Part shown: in pieces, positions 42,501 to 53,162 of the stretch
How positions within the stretch are numbered: position 1 is the stretch's first letter
Layout of the letters: each line of letters begins with the position of its first letter
Source of the DNA: Periconia sp. R9002
Lineage: Eukaryota; Ascomycota; Dothideomycetes; Pleosporales; Periconiaceae
Assembly (NCBI GenBank): GCA_023627715.1
Contig: JAMAHW010000048.1
Location: 186,001-250,000, forward strand
Direction: 5' to 3'
DNA: 64,000 bases
Translations under genes and position numbers: made by a program
The notes under the pieces: model-generated
Seen by the model: only the letters and a program-made list of their open reading frames with translations
The model's database searches: none
What the model was told of the DNA's origin: nothing

Positions 42501-44014
42501 GGGCTACTGTTGTCGTCCCAACATCAGGAGGAGGCTCCCAGCTTATTGTAGATGGCGCTACACACACCATCCAGCCAGCTCCTCCCGCCATTACACCAAA
42601 ACCTTCCATTTCCATAGGTGGGAACGTTATTCAAGGGAGTGTCATCGGAGGAACTCCCGAATTTGTCCTCGGTCAGTCCAATACCCTCACACCAGGAGGT
42701 GTTGTAACTGTGTCTGGGAGTACGTTTTCGATGCCTGCTTCGGGTTCAGGCTCGGTCGTGGTTGTGGACGGCGCAACTTCGACGTTGAGTGCCGCTCCTC
42801 CGGCACTCACACTGGATGGTCAGAGCAAGATCAGCGCGTCGGTCAAGGATGGAACCACTGGCTTTGTTGTTGCACCGGGCCAAACGCTTGCCCCTGGAAG
42901 CGCTGTAACTGTGTCTGGATCCACTTTCTCCATGCCTTCATCAGCATCTGGCTCAGTCCTTGTTGTGAATGGAGCTTCTTCTACACTCTCGGGGTCTTCT
43001 CCTGTCATCACCGTTGGCGGGCCGCAAGCAATCAGTGGCATAGTAAAAGATGGCACGACTGCTTTTGCTATTGCACCAGGCCAGACGCTCGCGCCTGGAA
43101 ACGCTGTAACCGTCTCTGGTACCACTTTCTCTATGCCTTCAACAGCGTCTGGCTCGGTCTTGGTTGTGAATGGAGCCTCTTCAACACTTTCTGGATCTTC
43201 TCCTGCCATCACCCTCGGCAGCGGCAGTCAGCAGTCAATCAGCGGTATAGTGAAAGACGGTACAACAGCTTTCGCCATTGCACCTGGTCAAACAGTAGCC
43301 CCAGGTTCAGCTGTGACCGTATCGGGAACTACCTACTCCATGCCTGCTACTGCGTCAGGCTCTGTAATCGTTGTAAATGGTGCCTCCTCCACTATTTCCG
43401 CCCCGACCCCAGTGATTACAATTGGCGGTGACAAGAGCACAGTCAGCGCATCAGTCAAGGATGGTACAACCGTTTTCTCCATTGCTCCAGGGCAAACCAT
43501 CGCTCCAGGAAGCGCCATTACCGTCTCAGGTACCACATATTCGATGCCTGCGTCAGCATCTGGCTCTGTACTTGTCGTCAACGGCGTCACCTCAACTTTA
43601 CCAGCGCCTGCTCCAGTCATGACCTTGCCCAACGGCGTTCCCGTGACGGCTACTACCAAAGGAGGTACAACCGCTTTCGTAGTCGGCAGCGGTCAAACGC
43701 TTACACCCGGCGGCAATGTCACCGTTTCTGGCACCATATATTCCATGTCTTCTGCGGCATCTGGTTCTGGTTATGACGTTGTCGTGTACGGTCAAGCATC
43801 AACTATTAGCTTTAGTCCTACAGCAACGGCTTTCCCTACGCCAACCGGCAGTCGCTCACCCGGCGATGTCAATGCCAACGGCGCTGCTGGTAAAAAGGCT
43901 GCACCCTCTTCGCCGATCTCTGGAGGAGGAACCAGTCTGAGCGCAGCAGGATTTGATAGATGGTTTGGAGGTGTAGTCGTAGGTTTGATAGGATGGGCAA
44001 TTATTTTGCTATGA
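39542..44014 (+). CDS. Large repeat-rich GPI-type cell-surface protein (adhesin-like), 1453 aa
   Basis: Exon 1 39542-39647 encodes the signal peptide MRPWALFCVAILAGRSQA plus 17 residues; exon 2 39759-44014 the rest. The order is: Ser/Thr stalk with degenerate ~8-10-residue repeats (KPLxSSSxx; nt 39950-40230); a moderately ordered part (40480-40830) with TYVIYQGMEGGPEAPYTRKL; a Pro-rich part; Pro/Asn repeats NNPVPNN and GSNNPSLPNTP (41700-42170); then seven tandem ~67-aa modules (42440-43830) of the type GQTLAPGxAVTVSGTTFSMP followed by ASGSVLVVNGASSTLS. The end is GPI-like: small residues, then the hydrophobic tail WFGGVVVGLIGWAIILL and stop. The modules look like beta-rich repeats found in fungal wall proteins. 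Attachment to glucan and a role in adhesion or wall architecture are inferred. The direct join 39647|39759 gives RKVNASTT; a 3-nt extra exon is conceivable but unneeded. Confidence 0.88.
39950..40230 (+). repeat. Degenerate Ser/Thr-rich short tandem repeats inside the surface protein
   Basis: Units of roughly 24-30 nt encoding SSxxxKPLxSS recur about ten times (for example SSTTNPLTSSSIAKPLPSS). They form the likely O-glycosylated stalk. Confidence 0.7.
41700..42170 (+). repeat. Pro/Asn coding tandem repeats (NNPVPNN and GSNNPSLPNTP)
   Basis: Four adjacent copies of a 15-nt unit (nt 41716-41775) and about seven 33-nt units (41950-42140). Near-identity of adjacent units means copy number may vary between strains and may be miscounted in assembly. 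Confidence 0.85.
42440..43830 (+). repeat. Seven tandem ~200-nt modules in the surface protein
   Basis: Modules share GQT-x-x-PG-x-x-VTVSG-T-x-YSMP, then ASGS-x-x-VVNGA-x-STLS. Modules 3 to 6 are most alike (KDGTTAFAIAPGQT); the first and last are more divergent, the pattern expected if the central copies duplicate most recently. Confidence 0.85.
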
Positions 44015-44889
44015 GACACGCCACGCTTCTTTCATTCTTGTTTATGTTTGTTAATGCGGAGGATACCCTTTTTTCATTCTCGACTTTCTATGGATTCTAG
44101 TTTGACTAGCTGATGGACACGGCACTTCTTCGAATAATGCTATCACACCGAGCATTTTCTTTCTCTGTATTCAGGTATCGTAGTAATCAGAAACAAGATA
44201 ATAAGTAGGACACCAAACCCATAATAAAAAATGGCATACAAATTGGAATTTGAAATACATTTTGTCGTACGCAAGTGCTGCGGTCGCATGGCTTAGCCGT
44301 CCGGACTTGCCGTACATAGCACAGCACCCCTACAAGGAGCTCGGGGGACGCGACGCGTCAGATGCTTACTCACACCGTGATACATGCAAGCTAGATACAT
44401 CTGTCAGATAGTGAGACCAACGATCAACGCATACAAACCATACAAGTTGAAACCTCTAAATAAACTTGCCCAAGACGGCAAAAAGTAGGTAATCTCTAAA
44501 CACCCTATAGATAAACCCCCTGCGAACTTCCGCCAAGCCCCTGACCTCGTCTCTGATTTGCTCTCAGCCTCAGCTGCGGGGCTTATAGCTAAATAACCGC
44601 TTCTATCCTGCGAACGTCTGCTTAAATAACGGCGCGACAGAATTCAACAATCAATTGCTCGAGGTGCATCTCCTCAGATACGAGGCCGAAGATCAGACAC
44701 TGTGGAAATTCAAGGTCCAACTAAGACTATCGGGGATCGTTCTGACAGGCGGAGTGTAAACCCCTGAACGCACTCCGACGACTAGTAAGCTTGAAATAAG
44801 ACCCAAACCCTCAGTTTACTCCGAACTGACGCAATATCCTTTAGCGACACGGATCACTGGGCAGACTTGCACATAAGGATTCGTGCAAA
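44015..44889. other. Intergenic upstream of the bZIP gene
   Basis: No gene or RNA fold recognised. AT-rich just after the surface-protein stop; the bZIP promoter is expected in the 3' part. Confidence 0.5.
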
Positions 44890-46452
44890 ATGAAGAGCTT
44901 TACGTTTCGTCAGTACAAGAGGTCACCTAAAGAAGGTAAGGTTTCCAGCACTGAAGGTTAATTCCCGGACTTGAGATATATCGCAACCGGCCCAAAAAAT
45001 CCTTCCGAGGCTACCTGATCGATATCAAATTGATCAAATGGTTTTCACGACAAGAGTGAAGAGGAGGGCCAAATCCATAAAGCCAATGTCTTCATTGTTT
45101 CACATATCCAAGCCGGTATCCGCATCACGAACAACAACAAACACTAACAAAACCATGAACAGATTCCAATAGCCCGGATGGCGGCAGTGGCGACCCCAAA
45201 GATAAAGACAGCGCCGCATATCAAAAGCGCAGGGAACAAGTGCGACGAGCACAACGGTAAGTCACACACGTACGCCCGCAACGCTTCATCCACAAACAAA
45301 TCCCTCTCCTCCGATATATCAAACCGACCAACCAAGCACCATCTAAATCCCACCCCAGCACCCACCGCGAGCGCAAAGAAGCCTACACCAAGCAACTCGA
45401 ATCCGAAATCCTTGAACTCCGCAACCGCGAATCTTACCTCCTGCTCAAGAACCGCTCCTACGAGGAAGAAGTGACCCGGCTGCGCCAACTCCTCGAACGC
45501 AATGGCATCCCGCACGAAAAAGAGCAAGATTGGTTTGAGACGCCTGGAGCCGACGGCATCGATCGCATGATGACGGGGAGCGCGATCAGGCTTGCGCAGA
45601 ACCCGCTCGGGAAACCTCAGTTGCATGTTGATGTTGGGAATGATTCGGGTGCGAGTTTGTGGTTGACGGAGAGTGAGGGGCTGAGTAGTGCGGATGCCAC
45701 GAAGAAGTCGTTTTTCGGATTGAAGAAGTCTGTTGAGAAGAGTGAGTTGATTGCTTTATCCCTCCCCTTTTTTTGTTGTGTGAGTAAGAGTTGACACGCA
45801 GGCAGATCCAGTCTACGATCTTGCAGAAGGAAATTCCTCGTCGGTGGGAGCGAATCAGAAAATCGGAGATTTGGGCCAGACGGAACTTGGTATCGAGTTT
45901 GTTCTTACGTTAGTCGTCCTTCTCCTCTACGCATACATACAGATACCCCCTCAAACCCGGCTCTTCTAACACGTTCAACACAGTCTCGAAAGCCCTTGTC
46001 TCCACCACGTACAGGGTGAAATTGCCAATGGCGTGGATCATGATGCGAACTGTCATACATTCACAGCAACGGCTTCTTTGTTGCAGCACTCACCTAAACG
46101 ACTGGCTGATATGTCGGAACAGACGGAGTGGACTGCGCCTTACACTGCTCTTGATAACTTGCTCCAATTGTCGGAACAGCTTGATTTCGAGGGCGGTCTT
46201 GCGCCCATACAAGTCTGGGCGCGTCTGCGTCAATACTTGGGTTTTGACAATCTAGATATTGGTAGGTTGAGGTGGCTAACTCGGGAACTGCTCAAAAAGA
46301 TGGAATGTCACGGGTAAGTACCAACTTTGAAACTTGTAGTATTCAGGACAGTTTGATTAATTATCCTCTGCAGTTTTGGTGCGGTTATTGATGAAGAAAG
46401 CTTTGGGAGACTTGTAGACACGGTGTTGCCGCAAAGTGGCTTCGCTTTTTAA
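44890..46452 (+). CDS. bZIP transcription factor with atypical basic region
   Basis: Six exons, 44890-44935, 45163-45256, 45359-45741, 45806-45908, 45984-46313 and 46374-46452, give 344 aa. The start MKSFTFRQYKRSPKE joins DSNSPDGGSGDPKDKDSAAY. The basic region is KRREQVRRAQR|THRERKEAY, and the leucine zipper follows (LESEILELRNRESYLLLKNR..VTRLRQLLE). In the common bZIP consensus N-x-x-A-Q-x-x-F-R, the Asn is Val and the Phe is His here, a variant seen in a Pezizomycotina-specific bZIP group. The C-terminal half contains a conserved block (GIEFVLTLESPCLHHVQGE, HTFTATASLLQHSP, WTAPYTALDNLLQLSEQLDF) of unknown function. It acts in the nucleus; targets unknown. The first intron (227 nt) was inferred because an in-frame stop precedes exon 2; exon 1 is the least certain part. 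Confidence 0.85.
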
Positions 46453-46638
46453 TTTATTGCTGAAACCGCAAACGATAATGATATACGTATGCGACATGAA
46501 CAGACCTAAAAGAAAGTCCCGTGATATGCCATGCTATTTTGCCGTGTCTTCATTAGACGGCCGATGCTCAAAGCCGGCCTGCTCTTCACTCGAGTTCCCG
46601 ATTTGAACAGTCTGGTCATTCATACCTCCTCCGACAAA

Positions 46639-47113
46639 TCACTTGGTCATGGAGGGGACCTTTCCTGCGTTGGGAGACTCCCTCTGTCGCTGCTCCTCAG
46701 CTAATTGGTCCTCGGTCCTCTTGTTTCCCCTCGCGATCAACTTGTCGATCAGGCTTCCCTTCTTTGCCTCGCCGGACTTCTCTGCATCTTCGAATTCCTT
46801 AAGATAGGCTTCTCGCTCCTCTGGAGACATTGCAGCGAGTTCCTCATCAATAGATTCGCGGTGCTCTAAGAGACAGTCAGTATTGAGTCAAGAAGTGTAG
46901 ATACATATCCTTAGAAGCGGATAACAGGGATAAGGTTCATAGATATGTTTGGTAGTAGCCAAAACTAAAATGAGGGCGGGCGGAATGCTATAGGGGTGAT
47001 TGCGTCATTTACTTACGACCGGTTTTTTCTGCAATGTAGTCTACCTCGTCTTCATTCGATGTCGACTTCTTGCGCATGTGGAGCTTGTCTTTGATCTTGT
47101 CAATGGTCGACAT
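46639..47113 (-). CDS. Small charged protein, 107 aa
   Basis: Exon 1 47113-47017 and exon 2 46865-46639 with a 151-nt intron. It starts MSTIDKIKDKLHMRKKSTSN, continues EDEVDYIAEKTGQHRESIDE, and ends with MSPEEREAYLKEFEDAEKSG, a Lys/Glu helix and PNAGKVPSMTK. Almost entirely charged, without Cys, membrane segments or signal peptide. Similar short proteins of unknown function occur in filamentous ascomycetes, but I cannot assign a family. It converges tail to tail with the bZIP gene (186 nt). A cytosolic or nuclear disordered/helical protein is the most that can be said. Confidence 0.7.
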
Positions 47114-48293
47114 CTTGGAGGTTGTTCTCGGCTATTGCGATATGAAGAAGAGATGTAGGGTGGTTTCAAATAAGGTGTATTTGAGGGGCGTGGAAATGTA
47201 GGGTTGTATTGTTGTAGTTATGGCTGAAGGAGGCGTTGAGGCGTTGGAGTATGCCTGGAGCTACTTTAGTACGTATTAATGACGTACATTGTTTGTGGGG
47301 AAGAGCCAGGCAATCGCGAAAGCGTGACCAAGTGAGCACCTGCATTACACCTACCTATCCAAATTAAACCCCATTCATTCACTTACAAAGTCGCAATGAA
47401 TCGTGCGCTACGCTCTGTCGTTAGTTCTAACGGAAACCCTGCGCCGATCCTGGAATGCTCGAATGCCCCGAGATAATGCATCACGTGCCGTCCTGTAGAG
47501 GTTTCGACATTGGTATTTAGACATCATGATAGACATGTACATGTTCTTTGGTATGGAAGAATTAAGGAAAACCCTCGAATTTCCAAATACAGAGGAAATT
47601 CTACAGTAACCTAATAGATATATATGGTCTAAGAATACACAGCGGTATGCAACATTGAACTTTTGAACTCAAAGAAGGATCCATGTCCATATCAACGGCT
47701 ATCAATTGTGCAAAATCAGAAACAAATACACAGATTCCCAAACGACTTGTTCGCTGTCTATTAGAATATCTACGGTTAATCAAAACTTGATCGATGTCTG
47801 CCATTGCGGTCATCTTTCCCTCGGAAATATGAGTGCTGACTCTCGGCCCGCAAACGCCGGCTGTGTAGGATACCGCGCGACAACGGGTAACTCGTGCACA
47901 ACATTGATGTCTTCAGTCGTCTCTCATTTAGCATATCTTGAATACTCATGCCCACCATTCCAATCCGATTACAAATCTCACGTTGAAATCGTTACAACGA
48001 ATCGACGTTGCGGTGCCACGGGTATTAATATAGGGTGACTGACTCCCTATATACAGATGCAATTTATTTGAGATCACTAGCCACCGAGTCACATACAAAA
48101 CACTCTATTTCCACTATCCCAAAAATGCGGAGAACGCGGAGCAGAAAAATTGAATTAGATTGAATACACAAATAGCTCTCTCATCACAGTCGATTAAAAA
48201 AATTAACAAAAGCAAGATATCCCCTCTAATCAATCTTTCACTCTTCCCTCCTTCTCATCAACCTCCCGCCAAACCCTCCAAAAAGAAACAAAA
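47114..48293. other. 1.2-kb divergent intergenic region
   Basis: Between the 107-aa gene (-) and a secreted protein gene (+). Short open frames around 47.7-48.0 kb match nothing. The last ~100 nt before 48294 are pyrimidine-rich leader-like sequence. Confidence 0.5.
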
Positions 48294-48951
48294 ATGTGGA
48301 CAACAATAACCCTCCTAACCCTCACCCTCCACACCGCCCTCTCCATCCCCCTCACCCCGCAAGACCCAACACCCTCCAGAACCACCGCAACCTCCGCATC
48401 AACCGTCGGCAAAATCCGCGGCGTGCGCGACCCAATCTACCACCTGTACCTCCAAAGCAACCCTTCAAACTGTAATACCACAACACCCCCTTCCTAACTT
48501 CGCCAACTAAACCCACCCAGCATCGATCCCCGTCCTCGGCCCCGAATCCGCCGCCGACGAATTCACCATCGGCGGAACCATCCAGTCCAAGAAAACGAGC
48601 TTGTATCTGAATGTGGACAAGGGCGCGAGCACGAGTTATAAGCCGTTGAGCTGGGGCGCCACGGGTGTGACGACCGGCTGGGGGTTGGAGGGGGATACGA
48701 TTATTACCGTGCAGGGGAGTGAGTTTGGGAGACGTGAGTTTTTCCCTGTTTTCAGTTTTTTTTTTGGGGGGGGGGGGGAAGGGATGGCGATGGACGGGAT
48801 GGATTTGCTAACGGGAGTAGAGTTGAATTTCCTCGTCTGCGCCTCGTCGTCGTCTGGGTACTACGATCTTTACCTGCAGATGGGCTCGGATCAGCCGAGT
48901 GGGAGGTCGTGTAGTAATTATCAGACGATACACCTGCCGTGTTTGTGTTGA
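48294..48951 (+). CDS. Small secreted protein, 173 aa
   Basis: Three exons, 48294-48471, 48521-48733 and 48821-48951. Signal peptide MWTTITLLTLTLHTALS is followed by a Thr/Ser stretch and KIRGVRDPIYHLYLQS. A compact domain follows: SSIPVLGPESAADEFTIGGT, KTSLYLNVDKGASTSYKPLS, TGWGLEGDTIITVQGSEFGR, QLNFLVCASSSSGYYDLYLQ and ending CSNYQTIHLPCLC. Four Cys in the last 45 residues suggest two disulphides. The composition and the conserved YDLYLQxGSDxPSG..C end resemble a family of small secreted proteins in Pezizomycotina; no function is known to me. A wall or effector role would be inference. Intron 2 holds a T10G13 homopolymer (48756-48778). Confidence 0.82.
48756..48778. repeat. T10-G13 homopolymer pair in an intron
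   Basis: Ten T followed by thirteen G, inside intron 2 of the secreted protein gene, 22 nt after the donor. Lengths are likely to vary between cells or reads. Confidence 0.85.
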
Positions 48952-49341
48952 AGTAGGTTGGGGGAACGGGGATCTTCTTCACCTGATTCACACGCAAGAT
49001 ATGAACATAAAGCACACGAAACTGATATGTAAATCTTGATCGTTGAGTTGTGTAAATTTTGCTAGCAATAGCCTGTCTTATCCTTCCAAAAAAAATCCAA
49101 CGAATCTAACTCCTGTAAAGTGTCTATGCTTGTGTGTAAACGTATCTGAGGCCACCTGGTCCGATCTATATTTTAGAAAAAAAGCATTCGACGACACTGA
49201 ACTCCTGATGCATGCCTTTCTTCTTAAACGCAAAATATACGATGATTATATACCCATTACACTCCTCCTGATAAGTCCATTAACCCGCAATAGCGGCGTA
49301 GGCGAAGGCGAAGGCGAAGGCGAAGGCGTCGATAAACGTGA
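48952..49341. other. 3' region between convergent secreted-protein and LtrA genes
   Basis: Holds four perfect ggcgaa hexamers at 49301-49324 followed by ggcg, just beyond the LtrA stop. No gene seen. Confidence 0.6.
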
Positions 49342-51643
49342 TTACGCATTACTCACGGGTTGGTATTGCGTGGTACCGTCTGCAGACAGCGGAGGAGACC
49401 ATATCGTCGAACGTGGGGATTTCATGTTATCTCCGTGAATACTCCATGCGGATTTGCCTGAGTGATTGGGGAGGAGGTGTTAGTGGAATGTAAGTTACGT
49501 AGAGGGAGACAGAGTGTGTGTTATGGATGGTACGTACGTTTATCATGATTGGAGTCATGGAGGATAATTGATGTATCATGCTCGTGAGGCGCGTCGTAGC
49601 CATGGCCGCCGTTGCTGTGGTGTTCCTCTTCGTACTCTAGCGCGTACGGTTCGCCGCTCTTTAGGATGGATCGGTTAGATAGCACGGCGCCTATCTTGTC
49701 GAACAGAAGGATAATGAAGAGGAAGACGAGGAGGATGGGGATGATGATTGGGGACCGGAGAACTTGGTACAATACGTTTTTGTTGGCGATGAGTGCGGTG
49801 AGTCCAATGCCGATGTTTAGAACGACGATACGCGAGCCGAGGGAGATGTAGTCGAAGAGGTCGATGCGGTGGCGGCGGATGAGGACGAGGAAGATGATTG
49901 AAGAGGCGATGAGCACGCAGAAGGAGATCCAGTAGTACAGATAGACGATCTGCCAGCTCTCGATGGCGATGTCCTGCGCTGATTCGACCTCGAGTCTCTT
50001 CGCAGGGAGCTTCACGCCTAAACCGACGTAAATGCCATCGAACATGTTCTGCGTCATGTTCACAAAGTCGGCGGGCCAATCATGCTTGTCACTATACGCA
50101 GTCGCATTCGTAGCCGAGCAGATATTCGTCGTGTTACCGATGCGGTAGATGAGGTCCGACGTCTTCTTCTCGTACGGGCCGGTTTCGAACTTCGATTTAA
50201 AGTCCCAGTAGTTGAGGAGCTTGAGGAGCGCGTCGCGCAGAGCGGCTCCGTCGAGGTTCTCCTTGAGACAGATGGAGGCTTTTGACTTTTCGATCTTCTC
50301 CCAGTTTTTGATCACGTAGCGCGCGAGGGCGAGCTGTTGGCTGCCTTCCACTACGCCGACGATGGCGAGTTGGAAGGGGAAGTGGAGGAGCGACCAGATC
50401 TGTTGACGGATGGTGCCGTAATGGCCGTGGGGAAACTGTTGTAGTTAGAAACATTATTCTTTGATCGCCATATCGCATGCAGGAACTCACATTGTCAAAG
50501 TAAAGCGCCCATATCAGTATCTGCGGAAAGATTAGTTCAAGAAGTCCGTGAAACCTCAATCATGAACTCACCAAAGCACTAATAATGCACATCACAAGGA
50601 AACAACCCTCAACATCAAGGCCATACTTCCCCATAAGCCTGGAAACCGTCTTTGTGACTCCAATCGCGCCCTCCCCAATAACAATCAGCGTCAGTAAACT
50701 CATCCGCTCCATCAGATGCGTCTTCTTAAAGCTCAGCATCCTCCAAAACGATGATATCGCAATCACCACGCAAGATTCAACCGCCATCACGATGTACCAC
50801 ACGACGTATATGCTATGGTTGCTGAGCGCGTCCTTTTTGAAAGCAGGCGTCATAGCCCCGAAGATACCTGCAGCAATGGCATAGAGAGCCATCATCAAGC
50901 CCAAAGGGAGATACAATTTCGAGTATCGTTCACGGAAGACGAAGAACTAAAGCACTTTGTCAGCTCTCTGCCATCTTCTCACACGCAGGGGATTCAAGAT
51001 CTGTCACTTACCAAAACCACGCCGTACTGCACAAAAAGTAGAGCCCGACTCATCAGAAGCGTATAACACAGAATCCGAAAATTCTAAACAACACCCCAAC
51101 CATCAGCTCACTTCCCCCACATATCCAACAAAGTAATCCCCAGAGTCACTCACCGTGTTATTGTTCTTTCCAGACGAGGGATTAAACCCACTCCCCACCA
51201 GCGCCAACCCCACAAAAACAATAAACTGCAACAGTTTGCACACCCGCTCGTACAGCGAGTCCCTCGCAAACCTCACATCATGCAGTGTAACCTGGAACCA
51301 GCTCGACCACAGGATCCCAAAAAACCCAACGTAGGCGATCAAGTACGAGTCGTCGGTGATGGAGTGGTAGGTTGTGAAGGTAGCGAGGTTGGCGACGAAG
51401 AAGAGGTCGAAGAAGAGTTCGGCTGTGTTGGCTTCGTGGCGCTGCGAGAAGACGAAGGAGGTGTGATCGGCGCCGAGAAGGGGCGTTTCGATCCAGGGGG
51501 TGGTTTTGTGCAGGCGGCGGAGGTGTTTTTCTTTGTCACTGGAGATGGGGGAGGGAGGGTTAGTTGTTTGGTTTTGGAGTGAGAGGAGGAGGAAAGGGAT
51601 GGACTTACACATCTCTCTTCACTTTATGGATGGCAAAACCCAT
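49342..51643 (-). CDS. LtrA (low temperature requirement A) family membrane protein
   Basis: Seven exons on the minus strand: 51643-51609, 51538-51154, 51083-51012, 50946-50572, 50520-50491, 50435-49538, 49457-49342, giving 636 aa. The start is MGFAIHKVKRDVDKEKHLRR. The LtrA motif EANTAELFFDLFFVANLATF is near residue 55, followed by HDVRFARDSLYERVCKLLQF, SFKKTHLMERMSLLTLIVIG and EGAIGVTKTVSRLMGKYGLD. Many hydrophobic segments indicate about 10-12 membrane passes. A hydrophilic loop (about 320-430) has ERENLDGAALRD-type helices. The tail is His/Asp-rich (EEEHHSNGGHGYDAPHEHDT), which might bind metal. LtrA proteins are named after a bacterial cold-growth gene; the transported or sensed molecule is unknown. 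The last exon (KSAWSIHGDNMKSPRSTIWS...) was added because the phase-matched join continues the frame. Confidence 0.88.
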
Positions 51644-53162
51644 TTTTGCTTTCTCTCTCTTTTTCTCCCTCTCGTCTTTGAAAAAAAGGATGTCAGTAAC
51701 CAACCAATTCACACACGCGTGCACACTGTCTGTCCTTCACCGCAAAAACACCAAAACAAAGTGCAAACTAGTCAAGCGGACGGAACCACCTGGACGAAGC
51801 AAAGAACGGCAAGTCAGGGCGACGATTCCAATTTAACACCACCCGTACCTGTGCCACACAGCCTATTTCTGGAGACCTGAATACCTTGGCTGGTGCGCAG
51901 TTGTTGGAACCCCCATCTCAAATTATACCAAACTAACTGGATAGGTCACTATTTCTCCGCCGGCCCCCAAAATCATAAGCCGGGCGTAAATCGCATATAT
52001 CAATCCACTAGCTCGACGCGGTACCGGGGGTGGAGAGGGGCGCTTCAAGGCAAATGCTTTTGTCGAGATTTGTGCATTTACGCCCTTATCTTTTAGCTAA
52101 CCAGCTTTCCATGCCCGCACTCTTGGCGGCCAACTCGCAAAACTGCCATGGGTCAAAGATGAAAAGGAAGCTTTCCAGAATTGAGCAAATGCTGTATCTA
52201 TGGATTTGTTGCTGATCGCGAGCATTGTTAACAGGCAGATCTGGTAGATTCACATCTACCAATACTAGGTTCTCAATGAGGCTTAGAGATCATGAGTAAG
52301 AAGAGTGCTGAGTGGAAGAAATGAGGTCCTGAGTTGTGTTGACCATCACGCACTCTGACTCTATAGAGAAATCAGGCAGACTGTCTAGATTCGGCGAAAT
52401 ACAGTTGATTGGGGCGTCCGAGCGAATTTGGATAGGTAAAGATGGTTGCGGCTGACGATTCGCATCTACACTGACCAATTAGGAAATTTAGCTTTCTAAG
52501 GCCCCCCTTTGTTTACTTTTGCCCCATAGATGAACGTGGTCCATTGCACAACGCCCATAGGCTGAATTCGAGTGCGCCTGAGGGATGTGATGATTAAGGA
52601 CAAGAGGTAAAGAGCTGAATCGCATACGATTCGCGATGTCACGCTCGTCCAAGCCTACTCGCGCCACACAGCATATTTTCGGAGAAATAGGTAGTAGTAC
52701 AGAACCCGGCTGCGGGAAGCCTGGGGCAAAAAATAATTTCGGACAAACTATTCGTTAGCCTCGAATCGCAACACAGATTCCAGATCTATCGTATGCACGG
52801 GCCCTGGGCCTCTTCTCGCTTCTTCTTTCTCTGGTTGCTGCGATGCCACCACCCAAACTAGACACAGCCTCTGCCATAGAACTTCAGCTGGGCTTCACCG
52901 GTCAGTTTTCCAGCAGAAGATCCAAGTTTGGTATGGGAAATTTCGCAAATCATACCTTTACGAGTATCATATACGTTCATATGAAGTTTGTCGGTTCAGT
53001 CTGTACCTTGATAATTTTTGTATATGTGGCCCTCCGCATTTTTTCCTCACTCGATTTTGGACATCCTTTGGTCAAAGTGGAATCTCTTGTAACAGTTCAA
53101 AGAACAATAGTCTATACCTACGATCGTGCGCTCATGTCTAGTTACGGATCGTGAAATCAATG
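51644..53162. other. 1.5-kb intergenic region upstream of LtrA and downstream of the MFS gene
   Basis: A plus-strand frame at 52843-53154 (103 codons, one hydrophobic stretch FVGSVCTLIIFVYVALRIF) is unlike any family I know and is not annotated as a gene. The rest has only short frames. Confidence 0.45.

Noticed and set aside
52843..53154. 103-codon plus-strand frame with one hydrophobic segment
   Set aside because: No family match, ends close to the MFS 3' end, and codon pattern unlike the neighbouring genes.
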